Position numbers and translations under genes: made by a program. Shown piece by piece: positions 17,404 to 24,927 of a DNA stretch of 64,000 bases (its first letter is position 1; every line of letters begins with the position of its first letter). Below the pieces are notes generated by a model. It searched no databases and was not told where the DNA came from. It saw only the letters and a list, made by a program, of their open reading frames with translations. Source of the DNA: Rhizobium sp. CG5 (lineage in GTDB: Bacteria; Pseudomonadota; Alphaproteobacteria; Rhizobiales; Rhizobiaceae); contig NZ_JABAEF010000016.1 in the NCBI RefSeq assembly GCF_023701945.1, forward strand, positions 62,001-126,000, in the 5' to 3' direction.

Positions 17404-18177
17404 CTAGCGCTTCGGCAAGGCAAACGGTGCGATCGAGACGCCTTCGGCAACCAGCGCCTCTTTCAGCGCCTTGGTGATTGCTGCGGCGCCGGGCGTGTCG
17501 CCATGCACGCAGAGCGTGGCAGCTTCCACCGGCAATCGTTGCCCGCCGATGGTCGGGATGAAACCGTCGCGCACCATGCTCAGCACCTGGTCGACGCTCT
17601 GGCGCGGATCGTGAATGACCGAACCCTCCATCGACCGGGATGTCAGCATGCCCTGGTCGGTATAGGTCCGGTCCGCATAGATCTCGCTTGCGGTCTTCAG
17701 GCCGATACGGTGCGCTGCCTTCATGGTTTCCGAGTAGGGCAGGGTGATGAAGACAAGATCCGGATCCACCGCACGAACGGCCCGCACGCAGACATCGGCG
17801 AGTTCCGCGTCTTCCGCCGCCATATTGCCGATCGCGCCATGGGTCTTCACATGGGTAATCGGCCAGCCGAGTGCCCTGGCCATGCCGGAAATTGCGGCGA
17901 TCTGGTAGATCAGTTGCGCTTCGATGTCTTCTGGCCTTTCGCCTGAAATGCGCCGGCGCCCGAAGCCATAGAGATCCATGAGCGAGGGATGGGCGCCAAT
18001 CGCGACACCGCGCTCCTTGGCCATCAGGATCGTGTTGCGCATCACGACAGGATCGCCGGCGTGAAAGCCGCAGGCAATATTGGCGGTGGTCACCAGATCG
18101 AGCATGGCCTTGTCGTCGCCGATCGAGTAGGCGCCAAAGGCTTCGCCCATGTCGCAGTTCAGGTCTATCGTCGCCAT
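17404..18177 (-). CDS. pxpA: LamB/YcsF family protein (5-oxoprolinase subunit A-like)
   Basis: A 257-residue protein of the LamB/YcsF family, starting MATIDLNCDMGEAFG. The family motifs DLNCDMGE, ANIACGFHAGDP and GAHPSLMDLYGFGRR are intact, as is the C-terminal CVHGDTPGA. In PxpABC complexes this subunit acts with PxpB and PxpC on 5-oxoproline; neither partner is present nearby. Instead it is paired with the DapA-like enzyme and an aldehyde dehydrogenase, so its substrate here may differ. Confidence 0.85.
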   Translation of the reverse strand: MATIDLNCDMGEAFGAYSIGDDKAMLDLVTTANIACGFHAGDPVVMRNTILMAKERGVAIGAHPSLMDLYGFGRRRISGERPEDIEAQLIYQIAAISGMARALGWPITHVKTHGAIGNMAAEDAELADVCVRAVRAVDPDLVFITLPYSETMKAAHRIGLKTASEIYADRTYTDQGMLTSRSMEGSVIHDPRQSVDQVLSMVRDGFIPTIGGQRLPVEAATLCVHGDTPGAAAITKALKEALVAEGVSIAPFALPKR

Positions 18178-18475
18178 GCCGCACACTCCATCCCGTTTAT
18201 TCGGACCTTATGCCTGGATACAGGCTGTATACCGAAGCGGCAAGCCGTGAGTGAGCACCGTCCCCGACAATTGATTCACGACGCTGAGCAACGCTAAAGC
18301 GGCCCAGCGCTTTCGTGTCTGCCTTCCGCCAGCAATTCGACCTGCCGTTCAAGAGTTTCCTGACCGTCAGGCGAAGAGTTTGGGTGGCCATTGCTGAGCC
18401 ACCAGTCCTGCGCTGGCATGGGACGCCGACGGGAGTGCTTCTTTCGGCTATCTACCGTCGACGGATGCTGTTGCG
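18178..18475. other. Intergenic region with candidate operator
   Basis: About 300 bases between the aldehyde dehydrogenase stop and the pxpA start; no coding sequence seen. It holds an inverted repeat ATACAG-G-CTGTAT at 18218-18230 (wider GGATACAG...CTGTATACC), 41 bases upstream of the pxpA start, a plausible operator for the pxpA-dapA-like pair. GntR-type regulators often bind such sites, but no GntR gene is in the window. Confidence 0.55.
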
Positions 18476-19924
18476 TCAGCCGCTGATCAGTTTGACCTCG
18501 AGAAAGTCTTCCAGGCCCCACTTTCCGCCCTCGCGGCCATTGCCGGATTGTTTGTAGCCGCCGAAGGGGGTTCCGGCAGCGCGCGATGCCCCGTTGAGCT
18601 GGATCATCCCGGCCCGGATGCGGCGCGCCACCCGCTGCGCCCGCTCGGCACTTCCGGTCTGAATGTAGCCGGCCAGACCATAATCGGTGTCATTGGCGAT
18701 CCGGATGGCCTCTTCCTCGGAATCGAACGGAATCATAACCAGGACAGGCCCGAAAACCTCTTCGCGGGCAATGGTCATGTCGTTGTCGACATCGGCGAAA
18801 ATCGTCGGGCGAACGAAATAGCCGCGGTTGAACCCGTCCGGCCGGCCGGGACCGCCGGCCACAAGCCGCGCACCTTCGGCCATGCCCTTTTCGATCAGTG
18901 TCTGAACCTTGTCGAACTGCAGTTCGGAGACCAGTGGGCCGATATGGCCACCTTCCTTGGCGGGATCGTCGACTTTCACGCCGGCTGCAGCGGCGGCCGC
19001 AAGTTCCACGGCCTGCGAATAGACCGAGCGCTCGACCAGCATGCGGGAGGGCGCATTGCAGGACTGTCCCGTATTGTCGAAGCAATGGGCGACGCCCCGG
19101 TCGATCGCCGCCTTGAGATCGCTGTCGGCAAAAACGATGTTGGGCGATTTGCCGCCAAGCTCCAGGGAGACGCGCTTGACCGTGGCGGCCGCTGCCCGCG
19201 AGACGGCCGTGCCGGCCCGCGTCGATCCGGTAAACGACATCATGTCGATGCCGGGATGGCTGGACAGGGCCTCACCGACCACCAGGCCTTCGCCGTTGAC
19301 AAGGTTGAAGACGCCGGCGGGCAGGCCCGCTTCATGGATGAATTCGGCAAACAGCATGGCCGACATCGGCGCGATTTCGGATGGCTTCAGCACCACCGTG
19401 CAGCCGACGGCCAGTGCCGGAATAACCTTCAGGGCGATCTGGTTCATCGGCCAGTTCCAGGGGGTGATCAGGCCGCAGACGCCGATCGGTTCGTGCACGA
19501 TCGTCTGGTCTGGCCGGTCGTCGAGTGCGGGGTGCTCCCAGCTGTAGGTCGCGAAGGCCTTCACAAAGCCGCGAAGATGCCACAAGCCGGCGAAAGCCTG
19601 GGAGTCGCGCGCCAGCGTGATGGGCGCGCCCATCTCCAGCATGATGGCCTGCGCCATCTCTTCCAGACGCGCTTCGTAGATATCGGCGATCTTTTCGATA
19701 AAGCCGATCCGCTGCGCGCGCGGCGTTTCGCTCCAGGCCGGAAAGGCCGCACGGGCTGCCTTGACCGCTGCATCGACATCGGCCGGCGATCCGCCGGATA
19801 TCACCGCATAGGCTTCCTCGTTGGCCGGATTGATGACGGCAATCGGATTGGCGGCGGACGGGCTGCGCCATGCGCCGTCGATGTAGAAATCGGTTTTCTG
19901 AAGCAGTTGCAGGTTTCCGGTCAT
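18476..19924 (-). CDS. NAD(P)-dependent aldehyde dehydrogenase
   Basis: A 482-residue soluble aldehyde dehydrogenase. The catalytic Cys is C289 (NTGQSCNAPSR) and the general base Glu is E255 (LELGGKSPN); the cofactor region ITPWNWPMNQ and FTGSTRAG are present. The -CNAPSR context in place of the usual -CxAxTR is shared with a subgroup acting on small semialdehydes, but I cannot name the substrate. On the same strand as pxpA and the DapA-like gene, about 300 bases upstream, so probably functionally linked. Confidence 0.88.
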   Translation of the reverse strand: MTGNLQLLQKTDFYIDGAWRSPSAANPIAVINPANEEAYAVISGGSPADVDAAVKAARAAFPAWSETPRAQRIGFIEKIADIYEARLEEMAQAIMLEMGAPITLARDSQAFAGLWHLRGFVKAFATYSWEHPALDDRPDQTIVHEPIGVCGLITPWNWPMNQIALKVIPALAVGCTVVLKPSEIAPMSAMLFAEFIHEAGLPAGVFNLVNGEGLVVGEALSSHPGIDMMSFTGSTRAGTAVSRAAAATVKRVSLELGGKSPNIVFADSDLKAAIDRGVAHCFDNTGQSCNAPSRMLVERSVYSQAVELAAAAAAGVKVDDPAKEGGHIGPLVSELQFDKVQTLIEKGMAEGARLVAGGPGRPDGFNRGYFVRPTIFADVDNDMTIAREEVFGPVLVMIPFDSEEEAIRIANDTDYGLAGYIQTGSAERAQRVARRIRAGMIQLNGASRAAGTPFGGYKQSGNGREGGKWGLEDFLEVKLISG

Positions 19925-20117
19925 GGTGTCTTATCCTCGATGGAGCATGGGTGCTTCAGGCTTGAGCCTGAAATCTGGCAATCAATGTGTCGGCGGTGAA
20001 AAGATCGAGATGGCCGCCGCCGGCAGTCCTGAACAAGGTTATCTCGCAGGCAGAAGTTCTGCCCGTTTTTTCTCCGCTGCACAATTCAAAGAGATCGGCG
20101 GATGTCTGCCCAACCGA

Positions 20118-21038
20118 TCAGCCCGTGTTCGATCGGCGGGCTGGCCAACGTCCTGTCGCGACAAAGAAGCCGCAAAGGATCAGCATTGCACCGATGATGT
20201 GAAAACTGGCGATGGGTTCCCCAAGGACCAGGAATGCCAGAACCGCGGTGAACAGGGCCACGAGATGGAATGACGCGCCCGTCACGCTCGGCCCGAGCAC
20301 TGTGACGCAGCGGTTCCAGAGGATGAACGCAAACAGCGAGGCGAAAACGCCGATATAGACGACCGCGCCCACCGAACTGGCATCGAGCGGGATTCGGGCG
20401 CCCGATGACAATTCCCATATCCAGAAGGGAAGCAGCACGCCAAGGCCCGCCACGATCGTGCTGGCCAAGAAGGCCAGCCCGTCAAGCTCCTGTGGCTTGC
20501 GCCTGACGAGAACGGAATAGAGAGCATAATTGGCGACGGCGATCAGGACCAGGGGCTCGCCTGCCGATAAGCCGATATGGGTCAGGCCCGCCAGATCGCC
20601 GCGCGCGACGATCAAGGCGACGCCTGCAAAGGATATCAATATGCCCAGGACCGTCAGCTTCCTCACCCGCTCCACGCCGAGGGCAAACGCTGCAAGCGGC
20701 ACCACCAAGGGAAGGGACGAGTTGAGAAACGCGACACTTGCCGCCGGGACGGTTTGCAGGGCCAGGTAGCCCAGCGCGTTGTAGCCGGCGATGCCAAAAG
20801 CACCGCATAGTAGGATCAGTACCCAGTTTTGACACAGCAGGCGGCGCTGGCGCCATGCTGATACCAAGACGAATGGAGCCAGAACGACAAGAGCGACAAG
20901 CCACCGTCCCACCGCGAGCGAGACGGGCGGATAGCTATTGGCCAAGGCGCGGCCAAGCACCAGGTTGCCGGCCCAGAACAGTGGAGGAAGCGGCAATAGA
21001 AGCCATGGCCGTGACCAGAGATATGCGAATGCCTTCAT
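20118..21038 (-). CDS. EamA/DMT-family metabolite transporter
   Basis: A 306-residue inner-membrane protein with ten hydrophobic segments arranged as two EamA repeats (first ending near residue 145, second from about 155). The family start is visible (PLFWAGNLVLGRAL). Its ATG overlaps the stop of an AlaX fragment (ATGA). An AraC regulator is just upstream on the same strand, a common pairing for amino-acid or metabolite exporters. Confidence 0.88.
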   Translation of the reverse strand: MKAFAYLWSRPWLLLPLPPLFWAGNLVLGRALANSYPPVSLAVGRWLVALVVLAPFVLVSAWRQRRLLCQNWVLILLCGAFGIAGYNALGYLALQTVPAASVAFLNSSLPLVVPLAAFALGVERVRKLTVLGILISFAGVALIVARGDLAGLTHIGLSAGEPLVLIAVANYALYSVLVRRKPQELDGLAFLASTIVAGLGVLLPFWIWELSSGARIPLDASSVGAVVYIGVFASLFAFILWNRCVTVLGPSVTGASFHLVALFTAVLAFLVLGEPIASFHIIGAMLILCGFFVATGRWPARRSNTG

Positions 21039-21202
21039 GGCACAACTTCGGGTAGTGGCGCGTCGAGGCCGATGCGAACGCGACGGTTATGGCGGCCCTT
21101 GTAGTCAATCTTGAGTATGCGAATTTCCGGCGATGCGCCGGTGGACGCGAGATGGGTGCCGCCACAGTTGGCCATATTGTCCTTCCGAATTGTGTAACCC
21201 CG
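21035..21202 (-). pseudogene. C-terminal fragment of an AlaX-type alanyl-tRNA editing protein
   Basis: A 55-codon open stretch beginning after an in-frame TGA at 21205-21203 encodes GYTIRKDNMANCGGTHLAS and continues to ...GLDAPLPEVVP. The NCGGTH-x-x-x-T segment is the second zinc-binding motif of AlaX/threonyl-alanyl SAD domains; the first motif (HxxxH) and the rest of the protein are absent. Its stop overlaps the EamA start, suggesting that an intact alaX-eamA pair once existed and was truncated when the AraC gene came to lie upstream. Confidence 0.72.
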
Positions 21203-21255
21203 TCAGGGGGTCGGTCGGAAGTCAGAGTAGAGGCCGGTGCGCTCGGTTTATTGGT

Positions 21256-22155
21256 TTAAATTGTTCTGACATTCGGATCGGTCATGGCCGCCCTCATCCA
21301 TTGCAGGGGCGTGACGCCGAAGCAGCGTTTGAAATGCTTCGTAAGCGCGCTCTGGTCATAGAAGCCAGCACTGAGCGCTACCTCTACGATGGGAACACCG
21401 GACTCGAGAGCCTTCATTGCGGCGTTGAGACGGATCTGGGTGAGAAAGGCGTGTGGAGTTAGTCCCGTGTTTCGCTTGAACATGGCGATCAATTGGAACG
21501 GAGTGAGCCCCACTTCCTGGCTCAGTTCAGCAAGGGTAAGCTCCTCATCATGCCGGTCATGCATCAGATCCCTGACGATGCGGACCTTGCTTCGATCGGC
21601 AGGGGTAATGGCCAAATCCACCTTGCCTGATCCGTGGCGCCGAAAAAGCTGGCCAAGACTGGCAATCATAAGCTCACGCTGTTCGAGCCTGTCCCTGCGC
21701 ATATCCAGAGCACGGTGGAGTTCCAGGAAAGCGCCGATCAGGTCGGTATCGGTAAAGACGTTTTCCATGAAATAGGGCGTTTGCTCGAGGCCGATATCCT
21801 CCATAAGGGACGCAAGCGCAAGTGATGAGAAGTAGAAACCGCGATAGCGCCACCGCTCGCTTCGACCCATCCGCCCGGAATGCGGCTCGTCGGGATTGAA
21901 TGCGAGCAAGACGGATGTCTTGGCCTCGTCGGTCCGCCCGCGGCTCTTGAACTCCGATCCACCGGTTTCGGTCACCGCGATGACGAGAGCGTCGTGACTA
22001 TGCGGCGCATATTCATGCGTCGTGAAATCGGCGGCCATGCAACTCAGGCCGTCGATCTGGGGATCGCGCCAAAAGCGCGCACTATTGCGTGTGTCTATCC
22101 GCGGCAAGATCGTACGCCCTCCATGGGCTGAAGGCTGCCTTTCCTCCAGGCACAT
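21256..22155 (-). CDS. AraC-family transcriptional regulator
   Basis: A 299-residue regulator with an AraC-type N-terminal cupin sensor domain (YAPHSHDALVIAVTETG near residue 50) and a C-terminal double HTH (LTLAELSQEVGLTPFQLIAMFKRNTG in outline, then VALSAGFYDQSALTKHFKRCFGVTP). The second HTH signature is complete. Nearest target is the EamA exporter downstream on the same strand. Confidence 0.88.
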   Translation of the reverse strand: MCLEERQPSAHGGRTILPRIDTRNSARFWRDPQIDGLSCMAADFTTHEYAPHSHDALVIAVTETGGSEFKSRGRTDEAKTSVLLAFNPDEPHSGRMGRSERWRYRGFYFSSLALASLMEDIGLEQTPYFMENVFTDTDLIGAFLELHRALDMRRDRLEQRELMIASLGQLFRRHGSGKVDLAITPADRSKVRIVRDLMHDRHDEELTLAELSQEVGLTPFQLIAMFKRNTGLTPHAFLTQIRLNAAMKALESGVPIVEVALSAGFYDQSALTKHFKRCFGVTPLQWMRAAMTDPNVRTI

Positions 22156-22756
22156 GCCTTGCGAAAATCCTCCCAGACCTTTGTGTCACCATTCCTGAAT
22201 CCGTTCAAATAATTTGCTGCATTTCGCGTCCCTGAAGATCAGCCGGAAGAGCCCTTGTGACGCTGCGGCCGAAATGGGCATGCCCCGGATCAATGCAGAA
22301 TCTGTGTCTCCACGTCGGAGACAACAGGGGCGCGGATCGCAAGGTGTCTTGAGCGTCTGGCCTGTGCACAGAACTGCAATCACAAAGCGACTGCGCTGGC
22401 ACTGGCGCAGACCGCAGTCAACGAGCGGGCGTGCCGAGGAAGCCCAGGTGAAGGTTCGCGTCAAATGGACATGTCTGTATCGGCCGTCGACAAGGTCGGC
22501 AACACGATCGATGATGTCCCGTAATGCCAAAGCAGCCAAGCGCTTTCTCGGCAAAGCCTTGGTGCTTTTGGCATTGGACCGAGCGCACTGGGTGAGGCGA
22601 CGGCATTAATCGCTCAACATCTCGAACAGAAGGCCGCTTAGATCTAACGGCCAAGACATCGGGGGCCATCCAGCCTCTGCAATTCGTTGCAACAGAGCCC
22701 GGCGTTGGGCATTTGGCGCCGGTTGGCTGAGGCTGTGCCGGCCCGTGTTTGATCAA
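22156..22756. other. Gene-poor stretch with an insertion-sequence remnant
   Basis: About 600 bases between the AraC start and the glycosyltransferase stop. The only recognisable content is the IS6-type transposase fragment at 22382-22609. The rest shows no coding signal I trust. Confidence 0.6.
22382..22609 (+). pseudogene. IS6-family transposase fragment
   Basis: In frame with 22382 the translation WRRPQSTSGRAEEAQVKVR then VKWTCLYR matches the IS6-family segment that surrounds the first catalytic Asp (canonical W-R-x-D-E-T-Y-V-K-V-R-G-x-W-x-Y-L-Y-R). The DET is now EEA. A frameshift follows: the next family segment AVDKVGNTID is read in another frame, and NAKAAKRFLGKAL returns to the first. 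Ends of the element are not identifiable. It is a degraded mobile-element remnant. Confidence 0.68.
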
Positions 22757-24808
22757 TCAGGTCCGGGAAGCGTTGGTTTCTGTCCAGAGGCGGCGATCGT
22801 GCGGGATGGGCTCAAAAGCATGCCAGTCGGCCAGCTTTTGCAGATAGCGGTTGCGATAATCATCGTCGCTGCAAAACGCGGTATTGTCTTCCACCAGCTC
22901 GGCGCCAATCTCATAATAGGTGTCGAGATTGCGGAGATCGGGGACTGGCGTTTGACCGCGCTCGCATTCTTCCTGCATTTGCCAGAACAGGGCCTCAAGC
23001 CGGCGCGCCAGCGCGGGGATATCCCGCAGTGGGCTTTCCTCGCGTTTGTCCTCCAGCGACCGCCGAATTGTTTTCAGGGTCTGGGGTTGCCTGGCAAAGT
23101 CGATGGCTTTTGCAATGTAGGTTTCAGGTCCGCTGCAAATCAGGTCCGGAACGCCTGCGGCGGACACGATGCTGTGGCAGAAACGCGCAGCGAAGCTTTT
23201 GCCGGGAAATGTCAGAACCGGCAATCCGACCGTCAGGGCATCGGCAGCCGTCGAATGCGCTCCATAGGGGAAGGTATCGAGGAAGAGGTCGGCGACCGCA
23301 ATTCGGGCAAGATGATGTGCATTGGGCGCCTTGGGCGCGAAAATCAGACGTTCCGGTTCAATACCGTATTTTGACGCGGCATCCCGCAGGCGCTGGTTGA
23401 CGTTTTCGTCGCCTGTCAGCAGCCACAGCACGCTATCGGGGGTCGCTGCGAGAATGGTCATCCAGTGCCCGAAACAGCTGGCGGTGATTTTCTGCATGCC
23501 GTTGAAGCAGGCATAGACAAAGACACCCTCCGGCAGCCCGACGTCGGCGCGACTGGGCCGCGTGGCGATCAGCCGTTTGCGATCGACCGGCTGATTGCAG
23601 GCGATCCTTAGAACCTTCTCAGAATAATAAATTTCGTTTTCGGGCGGAACGATATGATCGTCTGCAATCATATAGTGATGGAACGGGCTTCCCATCGAGC
23701 CCGGATAGCCGCAAAAATTGACGATGATCGGCGCCGGACGATAGGCGAATATCCTGGTTCTGGCATGTCTGGTATATCCATTGACGTCGACCAGAACATC
23801 GATGTCGTCATCGGCAATCAGTCTTGCTGCGTCGATATCGCTGAACTGGGCGATATCGCGCCAGCAATGGACGGCATTCTTGATCCGGGCCTGCGTTGCA
23901 TCCGTTGTAACAGGCTGGCCACAATAATAGGCGTAGATCTCGACGCTGCCCTTGTCGTGCATTTCCAGCACGTCGCAAAGCGCAAATCCAACCGCATGGT
24001 CCCGCAGATCCGAGGAGACGTAGCCGATGCGAAGAGGCCGGCCGGATCCGCTCTTGGGCCGGACTGGTTTGCGCAGGATGCTGCCGGGATCAAGGCGTCC
24101 GACCAGAGATTTGTTGTAGCGATAGGCCTTGGCCAGCTGGAAAAGCGGATCGTCGCTATAACAGGCAAGCGCCAGCGGCGACATGGAATCCAGCAATTGC
24201 CGCGTGGTCATGTCGTCCGACGGCACAAGGGTCGGCCACTTGCACTGGCGCTGCCGCAGCGCACTCCAGTGCTGTCCGGCCTCGGTCTTGTCCGGCCGCA
24301 GTTCCATGGCCTGCCACAAGGCAGATTCCGCCTCTTCCAGGAGGCCGGCCTCTTCCATGACGCGGCCAATGTGCTGGAGCGACATGATGCGGTGTTGAAG
24401 CCGGTCTGCCGTGCAATCGGCGGTCAATTCGACGTAGACGCGCCATTGCTGAATGGCCTTTGCGGCCAGACCGCAGTCTTCCAGGGCCCGGCCCAGGTTG
24501 ATATGGGCTGACCCGAACATCGGATCCTGTTTCAGGCAGGCGCGAAGCGCATGAATGGACCCGGTGATATCCCCAAGCTGGCGAAGCGTAACGGAGTAGT
24601 TGAAGGAGACGAGATGCAGCAAAGGATGGGCATCGTTGAAGGCGATCCAGGCCTTGTAGATCTCTGCCGCTTCCTGCTTGCGTCCCGCGACGCTTTGGCT
24701 CTCGGCAAACTGGAACAGGTCCGCGATACTTAGGGTCTGGGCGCGCGCCTGCTCCAGCATCGCCGCCGAAGGCGAGATGGAAGGGGAAGCGGATAGGTTC
24801 TGAGCCAT
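22757..24808 (-). CDS. GT41-family glycosyltransferase (OGT/SPINDLY-like) with N-terminal TPR-like helices
   Basis: A 683-residue soluble glycosyltransferase. Residues about 20-180 form TPR-like helices (AAEIYKAWIAFN, IHALRACLKQDPMFGSAHINLGRALEDCG). The GT-B catalytic part starts near 258 (LRIGYVSSDLRDHAVGF, H271 matching the conserved His). It continues with VDVNGYTRHARTRIFAYRPAP (341-360), CFNGMQKIT (K440 at the nucleotide-sugar lysine position), SVLWLL (459-464), and DTFPYGAHSTAADALTVGLPV (511-531). Start set at MAQNLSASP. It is the gene directly downstream of the giant octapeptide-repeat protein on the same strand (119-base gap). GT41 enzymes glycosylate proteins in the cytoplasm, on Ser/Thr (OGT) or Asn (HMW1C). 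The giant neighbour is the obvious candidate substrate (inference). Confidence 0.88.
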   Translation of the reverse strand: MAQNLSASPSISPSAAMLEQARAQTLSIADLFQFAESQSVAGRKQEAAEIYKAWIAFNDAHPLLHLVSFNYSVTLRQLGDITGSIHALRACLKQDPMFGSAHINLGRALEDCGLAAKAIQQWRVYVELTADCTADRLQHRIMSLQHIGRVMEEAGLLEEAESALWQAMELRPDKTEAGQHWSALRQRQCKWPTLVPSDDMTTRQLLDSMSPLALACYSDDPLFQLAKAYRYNKSLVGRLDPGSILRKPVRPKSGSGRPLRIGYVSSDLRDHAVGFALCDVLEMHDKGSVEIYAYYCGQPVTTDATQARIKNAVHCWRDIAQFSDIDAARLIADDDIDVLVDVNGYTRHARTRIFAYRPAPIIVNFCGYPGSMGSPFHHYMIADDHIVPPENEIYYSEKVLRIACNQPVDRKRLIATRPSRADVGLPEGVFVYACFNGMQKITASCFGHWMTILAATPDSVLWLLTGDENVNQRLRDAASKYGIEPERLIFAPKAPNAHHLARIAVADLFLDTFPYGAHSTAADALTVGLPVLTFPGKSFAARFCHSIVSAAGVPDLICSGPETYIAKAIDFARQPQTLKTIRRSLEDKREESPLRDIPALARRLEALFWQMQEECERGQTPVPDLRNLDTYYEIGAELVEDNTAFCSDDDYRNRYLQKLADWHAFEPIPHDRRLWTETNASRT

Positions 24809-24858
24809 GAATAGCGATCCCAATAAATTGCAGCCTGATAGACCATGTTGCAAAGGTT

Positions 24859-24914
24859 GGCGAAAACGGTCGCCAGATCCTCCGATGTCCCTGACTGCCG
24901 GATCGACAGTCAGG
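24859..24914 (-). promoter_or_regulatory. Two small hairpins between the giant repeat gene and the GT41 gene
   Basis: CCTGACTG (24890-24897) pairs with CAGTCAGG (24907-24914), and GGCGA (24859-24863) pairs with TCGCC (24870-24874). Both fall in the 119-base gap. No T-run follows, so they may stabilise the long upstream message or lower read-through rather than stop it. Confidence 0.5.
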
Positions 24915-24927
24915 CTCTGATCAGGGT

